From: an uncultured Prevotella sp.
Lineage (GTDB): Bacteria; Bacteroidota; Bacteroidia; Bacteroidales; Bacteroidaceae
Length of the DNA: 40,881 nucleotides
Assembly (NCBI GenBank): GCA_934256705.1
Contig: CAKQPF010000031.1
Coordinates: forward strand, 1 to 40,881
Reading direction: 5' to 3'
The notes under the pieces were generated by a model. That model was not told the origin of the DNA, did not search any database, and saw only the letters and a list, made by a program, of their open reading frames with translations. Position numbers and translations under genes: made by a program. Within the stretch, counting starts at the first letter, position 1. Every line of letters starts with the position of its first letter. Positions 31,936-40,551 of this stretch are shown here, in pieces.

Positions 31936-33228
31936 AATGTTGTTTTTCCTTGTTGTCTTATAATAAACGCTTTGGGTAATGCCCCTGAAAAGCAGATAGA
32001 GGATGAAGGCAAGCCAGAGAGAGTGGTTGCCCAGCAATGATTCAAACGAAAGATATGTGACAAAGAACACACTGGAAGCCACGCAGGTGCCGAGAAGCAT
32101 GCCGCGCGTGAGCGTCATTCCGATGAATACACCGTCCCACACGAATGCCACGATGCCGGCAAACGGAATCAGCATAGCCCAAGGCAGATAAGTGGATGAG
32201 GCTGTGATAACGGTGGTATTATCAGTGAGGAGGGCAAGGAAACTGCTGCCTCCGAAGACATATACGAGGGTGTAAATGACTGTAAGACCGAGGCTCCAAA
32301 GGAAAATACGTCGGATAGCTCTATTAAGAGAGGTGTTGTCGCGGGCACCATAATAACGTCCGCATAGGGCTTCAGCAGCGTAGGCGAAACCATCCATCAC
32401 AAAGGAGTAAAGCGTGAAGAGCTGCATGAGCAGAGTGTTTACTGCAAGAATGGTCTCACCAAACTTTGCTCCGGCGGCGATAAAGTAAAGGTTTACAGCC
32501 ACAAGGAATATGGTTCGGATGAAGATGTCACGGTTTACAGTGAAGAAATGCTTCAGTGCCACATGGTCGAATAGGTCCTCACGGCTGATGGGGACAGTCG
32601 TTTTCCAAGCCATTAAGAGCATAGAGACAAGACCGATGATAAATCCTGCCCATTGCGCAATGAGAGTTCCGAGAGCCACACCGTCAATCTTCATGTCGTA
32701 GCCATAGACGAAAGTGAGGGAGAGCAGTATGTTGATGATATTCTGCGAGATGGATATTGCCATCGGAATCTTCGTGTTCTGCATTCCGACAAACCAGCCG
32801 TTGAGGGCAAACAGTCCGAGAGTGGCTGGCGCACCCCAGATGCAGATGTCGCAATATAGTCGTGTGAGCGACATCACGCTCTGCTCCGGGGCGATGAACC
32901 AGAGGGCGAATGAGAGCAGCGGCATCTGGAACAATATGATCAAAGAGCCGATAATGGATGATATTATCAGCGACCTGAATCCCGTGGTGAGTGCTTCCTG
33001 CATGTCTTCCCTTCCGTAAGCCTGCGCCGTAAGTCCTCCGGTTCCCATGCGGAGGAAGCCGAAGAGCCAGTAGGTCACATTGAATATCATCGATCCGACA
33101 GCTATTGCGCCGATGTAACGCGCTTCTCCCATGTGTCCAGTGATGGTGGTATCCACGAGCCCGAGCAGCGGCACGGTGATGTTGGAGATGATTGAAGGTA
33201 TGGCGAGATTTAGTATTTTTTTATTCAT
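31915..33228 (-). CDS. MATE family efflux transporter
   Basis: A 437-residue protein with about 12 hydrophobic helices, of the multidrug and toxic compound extrusion family, nearer the DinF branch (N-terminus NLAIPSIISNITVPLLGLVD, then TGGLTAQAYGRED). It would export organic cations or other toxic compounds with sodium or proton exchange; the substrate is unknown. The start at 33228 fits the conserved N-terminus, yet a TAACTTTG box ends only eight bases before it. The stop codon region overlaps the end of the PepSY gene tail to tail. Confidence 0.92.
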   Translation of the reverse strand: MNKKILNLAIPSIISNITVPLLGLVDTTITGHMGEARYIGAIAVGSMIFNVTYWLFGFLRMGTGGLTAQAYGREDMQEALTTGFRSLIISSIIGSLIILFQMPLLSFALWFIAPEQSVMSLTRLYCDICIWGAPATLGLFALNGWFVGMQNTKIPMAISISQNIINILLSLTFVYGYDMKIDGVALGTLIAQWAGFIIGLVSMLLMAWKTTVPISREDLFDHVALKHFFTVNRDIFIRTIFLVAVNLYFIAAGAKFGETILAVNTLLMQLFTLYSFVMDGFAYAAEALCGRYYGARDNTSLNRAIRRIFLWSLGLTVIYTLVYVFGGSSFLALLTDNTTVITASSTYLPWAMLIPFAGIVAFVWDGVFIGMTLTRGMLLGTCVASSVFFVTYLSFESLLGNHSLWLAFILYLLFRGITQSVYYKTTRKNNILFQPKA

Positions 33229-33235
33229 AGGGGTG

Positions 33236-33243
33236 CAAAGTTA
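33236..33243 (-). promoter_or_regulatory. -7 box (TAACTTTG) for the MATE gene
   Basis: The minus strand reads TAACTTTGCACCCCTATG, so the start codon follows the box by seven bases. The -33 position is not consensus at 19-21 bases. If used, the mRNA is essentially leaderless. Confidence 0.5.
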
Positions 33244-33304
33244 AGTAAATTATTGCAAAAACCACTACTTAATATTCATAAATATTAGAAAACTAACGAA
33301 TTAT

Positions 33305-33335
33305 TTTGTCAAGTCGTATTTTATTGCTAAATTTG
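33305..33335 (+). promoter_or_regulatory. Promoter of alaS
   Basis: TTTG at 33305-33308, a 19-base spacer and TAAATTTG at 33328-33335. The leader to alaS is about 70 bases. Confidence 0.75.
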
Positions 33336-33408
33336 CACGTTAATTGTAAAAGTATATTTCATACGGAAACTCAAAGAAAATATTACAACATAAAATAAAT
33401 AAGCACTA

Positions 33409-36030
33409 ATGATGACAGCAAACGAAATCCGTGACTCGTTCAAAAAGTTTTTTGAGCAGAAAGGACACGCTATCGTGCCAAGCGCTCCGATGGTAATCAA
33501 GGATGACCCTACTCTTATGTTCACTAATGCTGGTATGAACCAGTGGAAAGATGTAATTCTCGGCACTCGCGACCCGGAACCACGTCGCCGAGCTGACTCT
33601 CAGAAATGCCTTCGCGTGAGCGGTAAGCATAATGACCTGGAGGAAGTGGGACATGATACTTACCACCACACCATGTTTGAAATGCTTGGTAACTGGTCTT
33701 TCGGTGACTATTTCAAGGAAGGTGCCATCGATATGGCTTGGGAATATCTCGTAAGTGTACTCAAACTTGACCCTAAAGACCTCTATGTCACAATATTTGA
33801 AGGCGACAAGAGTGAAGGCCTCGACCGTGATGAAGAGGCATACAGATTCTGGTTGAAGCACGTTCCTGCTGACCATATCATCAATGGTAACAAGCATGAT
33901 AACTTCTGGGAAATGGGAGATACAGGTCCTTGCGGTCCGTGCTCTGAAATTCATCTCGACTCTCGCACTGAGGAAGAGAAGGCTAAGGTGCCTGGACGTG
34001 AACTCGTAAACAAGGACGATCCGCAGGTAATCGAAATATGGAACATCGTATTCATGCAGTATGAGCGTAAGGCTGACGGACATCTGGAGCCGCTCGGCAT
34101 GAACGTGATCGATACCGGTATGGGCTTCGAGCGCCTTGTACGCGCTATCCAGGGCAAGCATTCCAACTATGATACCGACATCTTCCAGCCTATCATCAAG
34201 GAGATCTGCCGCCTTTCCGGCAAGGAATATGGCAAGGATGAGGACGTGGATGTGGCTATGCGCGTTATCGCTGACCACCTCCGCGCTGTGGCATTCTCCA
34301 TCGCTGACGGTCAGTTGCCTAGCAATGCTAAGGCTGGTTACGTCATCCGTCGTATTCTCCGTCGTGCCGTTCGCTATGCTTATACTTTCCTCGGACAGAA
34401 AGAGGCATTCGTCTATAAGCTCCTTCCTGTGCTTATCCAGGAGATGGGACCTTCTTATCCGGAACTTCCTGGTCAGCGCGAGCTTATCGCAAAGGTAATA
34501 AAAGAGGAGGAAGATTCATTCCTTCGCACTCTCGAAAAGGGTATCTCACTGCTCTCTGAGGCTGTGGAAGAGCTCAAGGCCCAGGGCAAGAACGTCCTCG
34601 ATGGTAGCAAGGCTTTCCGTCTCTTTGACACATACGGTTTCCCTCTCGACCTCACAGAACTTATCTGCCGTGAGCAGGGCATCACTGTCGATGAGAAGAA
34701 ATTTGATGAGGAAATGGAAGCACAGAAGGCTCGTGCACGTAATGCCGCTCAGACTGAAAGCTCAGACTGGGTGGAACTGAAGCCGGGCGAGCAGCAGTTC
34801 GTCGGTTATGATTTCACTGAATACGAGTGCGAAATCCTCCGCTACCGCAAGACAACTGTCAAGAAATCATCATATTACGAGATTGTTCTCTCCGCTACTC
34901 CTTTCTATGGAGAAATGGGTGGACAGGTAGGCGACAAGGGTGTCCTCGTATCAGAGAATGAAACCGTGGATGTCATCGACACACGCCGTGAGAACGGACA
35001 GAGCATTCATATCGTAAAGGAAATGCCTAAGGATCCTACAGCCCAGTTCATGGCTTGTGTAGATATCGACAAGCGTAACGGAAGTGCTGCAAACCATACC
35101 GCAACCCACCTCCTCGACTATGCTCTCAAGCAGGTGCTCGGCGACCATGTGGAGCAGAAGGGCTCTTATGTAAGCGATGATACTTTGCGTTTTGACTTCT
35201 CTCACTTTGAGAAGGTCAGCGATGAGCAGTTGCGCGAGGTTTCACGCATCGTCAATTCCATGATTCGTGAGGACATTCCTCTCGACGAATATCGCGACAC
35301 TCCTCTTGAGGAAGCCAAGAAGCTCGGTGCCATTGCCCTCTTCGGTGAGAAGTATGGCGACAAGGTTCGTGTAGTGAAATTCGGTCCTTCATGTGAGTTC
35401 TGTGGTGGTATCCATGCCAAGAGCACTGGACGCATCGGTATGTTCCAGATTGTCAGCGAGAGCAGTGTTGCCGCTGGTATTCGCCGTATCGAGGCTGTTA
35501 CAGGCAAGACCTGTGAGGAAATGCTCTATGCTATGGAGGATGTGTCCAACAGCATCCGCGCTATGTTCAACAATGCAAAGGACCTTCAGGCTGCAATCAC
35601 CAAGTTTATTGACGAGCATGATGCCATGAAGAAAGAGGTGGAAGACCTTAAGGCTCAGGGCGTTCAGCGCATCAAGGAGAAACTTGCCAGCCAGGTGCAG
35701 GAGGTAAACGGCGTAAAGGTCATCAAGTCCATCGTGCCTCTTGATCCTCAGGGATGTAAGGACCTCGCTTTCCAGCTTCGTGAGATGATGCCGGAGTCAA
35801 TGGTTTGTGCACTAGCCACCAAAGTGGGCGGAAAGCCAAACCTCACCATTATCCTCTCTGACGATATGGTGAAGGACAATGGTCTCAATGCCGGTAAGAT
35901 TATCCGTGAGGCTGCCAAGCTCATGCAGGGTGGCGGCGGTGGTCAGCCTTTCTTCGCTACTGCTGGCGGTAAGAATGTCGATGGCATGTCTGCTGCTCTG
36001 GATAAGGCTATCGAACTCTGTGCTCTCTAA
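33409..36030 (+). CDS. alaS: Alanyl-tRNA synthetase
   Basis: A 873-residue class II synthetase that charges tRNA-Ala and corrects Ser and Gly errors. The catalytic domain opens with FKKFFEQKGH and has the class II motif 1-2 region (TNAGMNQWKD, DTYHHTMFEMLGNWSFGDYF). The editing domain has the zinc site His563-x3-His567 (NHTATHLL) and Cys662/Cys665 with His669 (CEFCGGIH). The C-terminal C-Ala domain ends with the Gly-rich GGGGGQPFFATAGG. An ATG one codon downstream (33412) is an equal start. It is followed by a 13-bp stem-loop and then the MerR gene. Confidence 0.97.
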   Translation: MMTANEIRDSFKKFFEQKGHAIVPSAPMVIKDDPTLMFTNAGMNQWKDVILGTRDPEPRRRADSQKCLRVSGKHNDLEEVGHDTYHHTMFEMLGNWSFGDYFKEGAIDMAWEYLVSVLKLDPKDLYVTIFEGDKSEGLDRDEEAYRFWLKHVPADHIINGNKHDNFWEMGDTGPCGPCSEIHLDSRTEEEKAKVPGRELVNKDDPQVIEIWNIVFMQYERKADGHLEPLGMNVIDTGMGFERLVRAIQGKHSNYDTDIFQPIIKEICRLSGKEYGKDEDVDVAMRVIADHLRAVAFSIADGQLPSNAKAGYVIRRILRRAVRYAYTFLGQKEAFVYKLLPVLIQEMGPSYPELPGQRELIAKVIKEEEDSFLRTLEKGISLLSEAVEELKAQGKNVLDGSKAFRLFDTYGFPLDLTELICREQGITVDEKKFDEEMEAQKARARNAAQTESSDWVELKPGEQQFVGYDFTEYECEILRYRKTTVKKSSYYEIVLSATPFYGEMGGQVGDKGVLVSENETVDVIDTRRENGQSIHIVKEMPKDPTAQFMACVDIDKRNGSAANHTATHLLDYALKQVLGDHVEQKGSYVSDDTLRFDFSHFEKVSDEQLREVSRIVNSMIREDIPLDEYRDTPLEEAKKLGAIALFGEKYGDKVRVVKFGPSCEFCGGIHAKSTGRIGMFQIVSESSVAAGIRRIEAVTGKTCEEMLYAMEDVSNSIRAMFNNAKDLQAAITKFIDEHDAMKKEVEDLKAQGVQRIKEKLASQVQEVNGVKVIKSIVPLDPQGCKDLAFQLREMMPESMVCALATKVGGKPNLTIILSDDMVKDNGLNAGKIIREAAKLMQGGGGGQPFFATAGGKNVDGMSAALDKAIELCAL

Positions 36031-36041
36031 GAGATATAAAA

Positions 36042-36088
36042 CCCTCGTTTCGTGAAGATCATTCTATGTTTCTTCCACGAAACGAGGG
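36042..36088 (+). terminator. Stem-loop after alaS
   Basis: CCCTCGTTTCGTG (36042-36054) pairs perfectly with CACGAAACGAGGG (36076-36088), and AAG/CTT extends the stem past a one-base bulge. It begins 12 bases after the stop codon. No T tract follows. Confidence 0.7.
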
Positions 36089-36145
36089 ATGCTATTACTG
36101 TATTTCATCTCTATAAAGATACGTTACATAAATCCTTTTTTGCCT

Positions 36146-36493
36146 ATGTCATTGAATACTGAAAAGAAACTGAAACTCTACTATTCCATAAAGGAAGTAG
36201 CTGAGATGCTGGGAGTCAGCGAACCGACGTTGCGTTATTGGGAAACTGAATTTCCTCATATACGTCCTAAGACTACGGCAAACAAGGTGCGCCAATATAC
36301 GGACAAGAATATTGAGGACCTGAAAGTAATCTATAATCTAATAAAAGTGCGTGGTTTCAAGATTGCTGCCGCACGTAAGATGCTGAGTGCCAACCGTACT
36401 GGGGTGGATTCCAAAGCAAAGGTGATGGAAAGGCTTACGAGTATCAAGGATGAACTTCTGGCTCTCAAACGCCAACTCGATGCTCTTGTTTGA
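36146..36493 (+). CDS. MerR-type transcriptional regulator
   Basis: A 115-residue protein with an N-terminal MerR winged helix-turn-helix (YYSIKEVAEMLGVSEPTLRYWE, residues 12-33, then QYTDKNIEDL) and a short helical dimerisation tail. There is no effector domain or Cys sensor, unlike classical MerR metal regulators, so it is the short RacA/MlrA-like type common in Bacteroidota. I start it at 36146, MSLNTEKK, and not at the in-frame ATG 57 bases upstream, which would add a hydrophobic unconserved stretch. Target unknown; alaS lies upstream on the same strand, separated by a stem-loop. Confidence 0.88.
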   Translation: MSLNTEKKLKLYYSIKEVAEMLGVSEPTLRYWETEFPHIRPKTTANKVRQYTDKNIEDLKVIYNLIKVRGFKIAAARKMLSANRTGVDSKAKVMERLTSIKDELLALKRQLDALV

Positions 36494-36499
36494 CAAACC

Positions 36500-36561
36500 C
36501 AAATCGGTCATTAGGATTTTTCTTTGCCATACGACGCAAGGAAATCCTAATGACCGATTTG
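36500..36561. terminator. 20-bp perfect inverted repeat between convergent merR-like and cdsA genes
   Basis: The arms 36500-36519 and 36542-36561 are perfectly complementary, outer bases CAAATCGG and CCGATTTG. In the 22-base loop TTGC pairs with GCAA and adjoining bases prolong the stem with a small bulge. It starts seven bases after the merR-like stop codon and is symmetric, so it may end transcription from both sides. No T tract. Confidence 0.7.
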
Positions 36562-36657
36562 CGTTGAAAAGAGATCGAAGGATAACAAAAACATCATATT
36601 CTAATTGTGTTCTATATAAACGGTGGTAATATATAGAACCCGCTCTTTTCTTTCCGA

Positions 36658-37524
36658 TTACATAATTGTAACCGTGTAAATATAAACCACTGAGGCTGGT
36701 ATTGCCATCAAAGATGAATCGAATCTGTCGAGCATACCACCGTGACCAGGCAGTATTGTACCACTGTCCTTGACACCAAGTGTGCGCTTGAAGAGGCTTT
36801 CCACAAGGTCGCCCCATGTGCCGAAGAACACTACCACGATGCCCAGTCCTATCCATTGAGGCAGATTCAGTCCGGTATGGCTGCATCCGAGGTTCGTGAG
36901 TATTCCTGCTTTGTCGATATGCGCTACGAACATTGATAAGAAAACAACGAACAATCCGCCGCCTATACTTCCTTCCCAAGACTTTCCCGGACTGATGCGA
37001 GGGAAGAGCTTGTGCTTGCCAAGCAGTGATCCAGTGATGTAAGCGCCTGTGTCATTGATCCAGAGGAATACGTAGATGCTGAGTGGAAGGAGCATGTTGA
37101 AGTTCACTGTGCCGTCCGCTGCTCCTCTGAAAGCCAGGATATTAAGGCAAGAGAAGGGTAGGGCGATATACATTTGTGAGAGCATCGTGTATGCCCAGTC
37201 GTTTATGGCATCCTCATTCTTCGTATATAGTTCACTGACAAAGAGATAAACTATTGTGATGAGATAAGGGATAAAGACTGCGGAAGGCGTGATACCACTG
37301 CAGAATCCTGCCACTGCCAGGAAGAAATACACTCCCGCCACAGTGCTGATAAAGCGGTTGGTCTGCACGTTTTCACGGTTGTTTACCAGTCCGGTAAACT
37401 CCCAGATGGTCATTCCGGTCACAAGAGCGAAGAGCAATATCATGGATGTGCCCTTCAGAAAGCAGGTCACTACTATTGCTACGAACAGCACTCCTGTGAT
37501 TGCCCGGGTGATGAAATTCTTCAT
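36658..37524 (-). CDS. cdsA: Phosphatidate cytidylyltransferase (CDP-diacylglycerol synthase)
   Basis: CdsA makes CDP-diacylglycerol from phosphatidic acid and CTP, the branch point to all phospholipids. This 288-residue integral membrane protein has about seven to eight helices and the complete family signature near residues 246-269: KRTLGVKDSG then PGHGGMLDRFD. The SWEGSIGG segment is also typical. It follows ftsH by 81 bases on the minus strand, and rsfS-ftsH-cdsA is a common order in Bacteroidota. A 10-bp stem-loop between ftsH and cdsA may reduce read-through. Confidence 0.95.
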   Translation of the reverse strand: MKNFITRAITGVLFVAIVVTCFLKGTSMILLFALVTGMTIWEFTGLVNNRENVQTNRFISTVAGVYFFLAVAGFCSGITPSAVFIPYLITIVYLFVSELYTKNEDAINDWAYTMLSQMYIALPFSCLNILAFRGAADGTVNFNMLLPLSIYVFLWINDTGAYITGSLLGKHKLFPRISPGKSWEGSIGGGLFVVFLSMFVAHIDKAGILTNLGCSHTGLNLPQWIGLGIVVVFFGTWGDLVESLFKRTLGVKDSGTILPGHGGMLDRFDSSLMAIPASVVYIYTVTIM

Positions 37525-37550
37525 AAATAGGTCAATAAAGTGATTAAGAT

Positions 37551-37577
37551 GACAGGGATTACTACTGAATCCCTGTC
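37551..37577 (-). terminator. Stem-loop between ftsH and cdsA
   Basis: GACAGGGATT (37551-37560) and AATCCCTGTC (37568-37577) pair perfectly around a seven-base loop. It sits 28 bases past the ftsH stop and 27 bases before the cdsA start on the minus strand, so it may be an attenuator or an mRNA processing and stability element. Confidence 0.6.
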
Positions 37578-37582
37578 GTTTT

Positions 37583-37623
37583 ATTATGCGTTGGCATCCT
37601 TACCATTATGCGTTGGCATCCTT
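37583..37623 (-). repeat. 19-bp direct duplication at the ftsH stop codon
   Basis: The same 19 bases occur at 37583-37601 and 37605-37623 with a three-base spacer (period 22). Each copy encodes KDANA followed by a TAA, so the end of ftsH and its stop codon are repeated just downstream, the second copy in another frame. Confidence 0.8.
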
Positions 37624-39699
37624 GTTGTAATTGTCTCCTGATGGTTTGGCATTGTCATTGCCTTCATTTGGAGCGGCAGATGCGTCGTTGTCTTTCTCTT
37701 TTTTCTCCTTTTCCTCACGAGCTGCACGTGCTTCTGCCACAGCTTTTGCATAGACTTCAGCCTCTGCTGCATTGGCATCAATGATCTCCTGTGCTCGTGA
37801 TGTCCATGGTCGCTTGCCGAAAATGCGCTCCGCATCTTCTGCAAAGATTACCTCGCGCTCTATCAGAAGTTCTGCCAAAGCGTTGTGACCTTCCTTGTGT
37901 TCGAGGAGTATTGCCTTTGCACGGGCATACTGATCGTTGATCATCCTTATCACTTCCTCGTCTATAAGGTGCGCTGTGGTCTCTGAATATGGACGCTGGA
38001 ACTGGTATTCCTCATTGTTGTAATAACAGATGTTTGGCAGTTTCTCGCTCATACCTGCGTATGCCACCATGCCGAAAGCACTCTTTGTAGCACGCTCAAG
38101 GTCGTTCATCGCACCGGTAGAGATATGTCCGGTGAAGAGTTCCTCTGCGGCACGACCACCGAGAAGTGAGCACATCTCGTCGAGCATTTGCTCCTTTGTG
38201 GTCAACTGGCGTTCCTCCGGAAGGTACCATGCGGCACCGAGAGCACGACCACGTGGCACTATCGTGACCTTGATGAGCGGGTTGGCATACTGGCAGAACC
38301 AGGAGATTGTGGCATGACCTGCCTCATGAAGGGCGATGGCACGCTTCTCTTCGTCGGTCATTATCTTCGTCTTCTTCTCCAGACCGCCGATTATTCGATC
38401 CACTGCATCGAGGAAATCCTGCTTGCCTACAAGCTTTGAATTGTGGCGAGCTGCTATAAGTGCCGCCTCATTACATACATTTGCGATGTCTGCGCCAGAG
38501 AAACCTGGGGTCTGACGTGCCAGAAGGTCTATATCTACAGAGTTGTCCAGCTTGATAGGCTTCAGGTGAACCATGAATATCTCCTTTCTCTCTGTGAGGT
38601 CAGGAAGATCCACGTGTATCTGACGGTCAAAGCGTCCTGCACGGAGAAGAGCCTTGTCGAGCATGTCAACGCGGTTTGTTGCAGCGAGAATAATCACGCC
38701 GGAGTTGGTGCCGAAACCGTCCATCTCGGTCAGAAGGGCGTTAAGAGTGTTCTCACGCTCGTCATTTCCGCCCATGGATGGGTTGTGGCTGCGGGCTCTT
38801 CCCACTGCATCAATCTCGTCAATGAATATGATGCAAGGGGCTTTCTCCTTGGCCTGACGGAATGTATCGCGCACGCGCGACGCACCTACGCCTACGAACA
38901 TTTCTACAAAGTCACTGCCTGACATTGAGAAAAATGGCACTCCAGCCTCTCCTGCTACTGCTTTGGCAAGCAGAGTCTTACCTGTTCCTGGAGGGCCTAC
39001 GAGGAGGGCTCCCTTTGGAATCTTGCCTCCCAGTTCGGTGTATTTGCCAGGATTTTTAAGGAATTCCACGATTTCCTGCACTTCCTGCTTTGCTCCTACC
39101 TGGCCAGCCACATCCTTGAAGGTGACATTGATTTCATTGCCTTTCTCATATACCTTGGCTTTTGACTTGCCGACATTGAAGACACCGCCGCCTCCCATTC
39201 CGCCGCCGACTCTTCCCATGAAGAAAAGCCAGACGAATATCAGCAGCGCCATTGGTGCTATACTGATGAGAAGACTGATGAATGTGTTCTGTTTCTCGTT
39301 GTTATATGACACTTCTCCCTTGAAATGTCCTACCTTGTTTTGGGCGGTAAGGAAGTTCTCTACCTGATCTACGCTTCCGATTTCCACTTCCACGTAAGGG
39401 TTAGGACCTGCTTCCTTGGCTGATTTGTGGAGGACATCGCGCACGTTTCTGCCATAGACGTACATGCGGAGGTAGTTCTCTGTCTTGTTGATCTCCACCT
39501 TGCTTGCATATCCACGGCTGACGTATGCCTTGAAATTGGAGTATGATACCTTGGTGGCGCTTGTCTGACCAAGTATCGAACCGCCGTCCGTAAAGAACAT
39601 CACCATCAGTACGACGATGATAAGACTATAGATCCAGTTCATGTTGAAGCGTGGCATCTTGGGCTGCTGGTCTCCATTCTGTTGATTTTGTTGATTCAT
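37606..39699 (-). CDS. ftsH: ATP-dependent zinc metalloprotease FtsH
   Basis: A 697-residue membrane-anchored AAA+ protease that removes damaged or unassembled membrane and regulatory proteins. Two transmembrane segments (about 22-38 and 141-161) bracket a periplasmic domain. The AAA+ domain has Walker A GPPGTGKT (235-242), Walker B IIFIDEID, and the second region of homology ending LLRAGRFDRQ. The zinc site is HEAGH (458-462), and a downstream Asp will complete it. The C-terminus is low-complexity, rich in Lys, Glu, Ala and Asn. It follows rsfS by 91 bases and precedes cdsA. Confidence 0.97.
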   Translation of the reverse strand: MNQQNQQNGDQQPKMPRFNMNWIYSLIIVVLMVMFFTDGGSILGQTSATKVSYSNFKAYVSRGYASKVEINKTENYLRMYVYGRNVRDVLHKSAKEAGPNPYVEVEIGSVDQVENFLTAQNKVGHFKGEVSYNNEKQNTFISLLISIAPMALLIFVWLFFMGRVGGGMGGGGVFNVGKSKAKVYEKGNEINVTFKDVAGQVGAKQEVQEIVEFLKNPGKYTELGGKIPKGALLVGPPGTGKTLLAKAVAGEAGVPFFSMSGSDFVEMFVGVGASRVRDTFRQAKEKAPCIIFIDEIDAVGRARSHNPSMGGNDERENTLNALLTEMDGFGTNSGVIILAATNRVDMLDKALLRAGRFDRQIHVDLPDLTERKEIFMVHLKPIKLDNSVDIDLLARQTPGFSGADIANVCNEAALIAARHNSKLVGKQDFLDAVDRIIGGLEKKTKIMTDEEKRAIALHEAGHATISWFCQYANPLIKVTIVPRGRALGAAWYLPEERQLTTKEQMLDEMCSLLGGRAAEELFTGHISTGAMNDLERATKSAFGMVAYAGMSEKLPNICYYNNEEYQFQRPYSETTAHLIDEEVIRMINDQYARAKAILLEHKEGHNALAELLIEREVIFAEDAERIFGKRPWTSRAQEIIDANAAEAEVYAKAVAEARAAREEKEKKEKDNDASAAPNEGNDNAKPSGDNYNKDANA

Positions 39700-39727
39700 T
39701 GATTTTGTGTGTTAGTAGGGTGGACCG

Positions 39728-39748
39728 GGTATCTCGCAGGGAGATACC
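39728..39748 (-). other. Small hairpin between rsfS and ftsH
   Basis: GGTATCTC (39728-39735) pairs with GAGATACC (39741-39748) around a five-base loop, in the leader of ftsH. No T tract follows. A role in translation or mRNA processing is possible but unproven. Confidence 0.4.
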
Positions 39749-39790
39749 ACCGTTTTCCTGTTCTCTTTTGTCTATCCTGAAGATAGATGA

Positions 39791-40150
39791 TTAGTCGAGG
39801 TCTGCTATTTCCTCAATAGGGGCATCCTGCCAAAGATTCTCGAGATTATAGAAATCGCGTGCCTCTGGGATGAAGATGTGAACCATTACGTCCACATAGT
39901 CCATTGCTATCCATTGTGCATTCTCTGTACCTACGACGTGAACTGGCTTGTCGTGCTGCTCGATACGCACCATTTCCTCTACAGAGTCGGCTATCGCATC
40001 CACCTGCTGAGGACTGTTACCCTCACAAACTACGAAATACTGGCAGATAGCTCCGTCCATTTCTCTGAGGTCGATTACTTTGATTCCTTTACCTTTCTTT
40101 TCCTGTATGCCCTTGATGGCAACATTTACTAATTCTTTTCCTGTATTCAT
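39791..40150 (-). CDS. rsfS: Ribosome silencing factor RsfS
   Basis: A 119-residue protein of the RsfS/Iojap (DUF143) family that binds ribosomal protein L14 and blocks 30S-50S joining in starvation. The segments KVIDLREMDG, YFVVCEGNSPQQVDAIAD, and VDVMVHIFIPEARDFYNLENLW are the family hallmarks. It is the first gene of the rsfS-ftsH-cdsA block. A TAACTTTG box lies about 100 bases upstream. Confidence 0.94.
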   Translation of the reverse strand: MNTGKELVNVAIKGIQEKKGKGIKVIDLREMDGAICQYFVVCEGNSPQQVDAIADSVEEMVRIEQHDKPVHVVGTENAQWIAMDYVDVMVHIFIPEARDFYNLENLWQDAPIEEIADLD

Positions 40151-40251
40151 TTAATGCTTTAATTGTTTTCTTTTATATTTTATATTCAATTTCGGAAATG
40201 ATGCTCATCTGCCATGAAAGGCGTTTTCAAAGCAGAATCCGCAACGTCATG

Positions 40252-40259
40252 CAAAGTTA
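40252..40259 (-). promoter_or_regulatory. -7 box (TAACTTTG) for rsfS-ftsH-cdsA
   Basis: The minus strand reads TAACTTTGC, an exact match, about 100 bases before the rsfS ATG. The -33 region is weak. Confidence 0.5.
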
Positions 40260-40371
40260 CATTATATTCTTGAATTATCACCCTTATTACCCATATTTTT
40301 GTGTTTTTTTATTAAATAAATAAGGTGGAAATAAGAAAAATGAACTTTTTTCAAAAAAAAGCGAGAAAAAA

Positions 40372-40403
40372 TTTGCAAGTTCCGAAAAATGTTCGTACCT
40401 TTG
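40372..40403 (+). promoter_or_regulatory. Promoter of tRNA-Gln
   Basis: TTTG (40372-40375), a 20-base spacer and TACCTTTG (40396-40403) match the Bacteroidota consensus, 42 bases before the tRNA. Confidence 0.8.
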
Positions 40404-40445
40404 CATCGCAATTGAGAAACAAACCAATACTTCTCAGTTAAACAA

Positions 40446-40516
40446 TGGGATATGGTGTAATGGTAACACTGCAGATTCTGGTCCTGCCTTTCCTGGTTCG
40501 AGTCCGGGTATCCCAA
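40446..40516 (+). tRNA. tRNA-Gln (anticodon CTG)
   Basis: A 71-base tRNA. Acceptor stem TGGGATA (40446-40452) pairs with TATCCCA (40509-40515), and the discriminator is A40516. The D arm is GTGT/ACAC with loop AATGGTA. The anticodon stem is GCAGA/CCTGC with loop TTCTGGT, anticodon CTG at 40478-40480, which reads CAG. The T arm is CCTGG/CCGGG with TTCGAGT. No CCA is encoded. The base pair at the loop end of the anticodon stem is an A-C mismatch (31-39). Confidence 0.95.
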
Positions 40517-40519
40517 CTA

Positions 40520-40551
40520 AGTCGTCAAACGTAAGTTTGGCGACTTTTTTT
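40520..40551 (+). terminator. Rho-independent terminator of tRNA-Gln
   Basis: AGTCGTCAAAC (40520-40530) pairs with GTTTGGCGACT (40535-40545) with one wobble, loop GTAA, followed by a run of seven T in total. It lies four bases after the tRNA. Confidence 0.9.
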
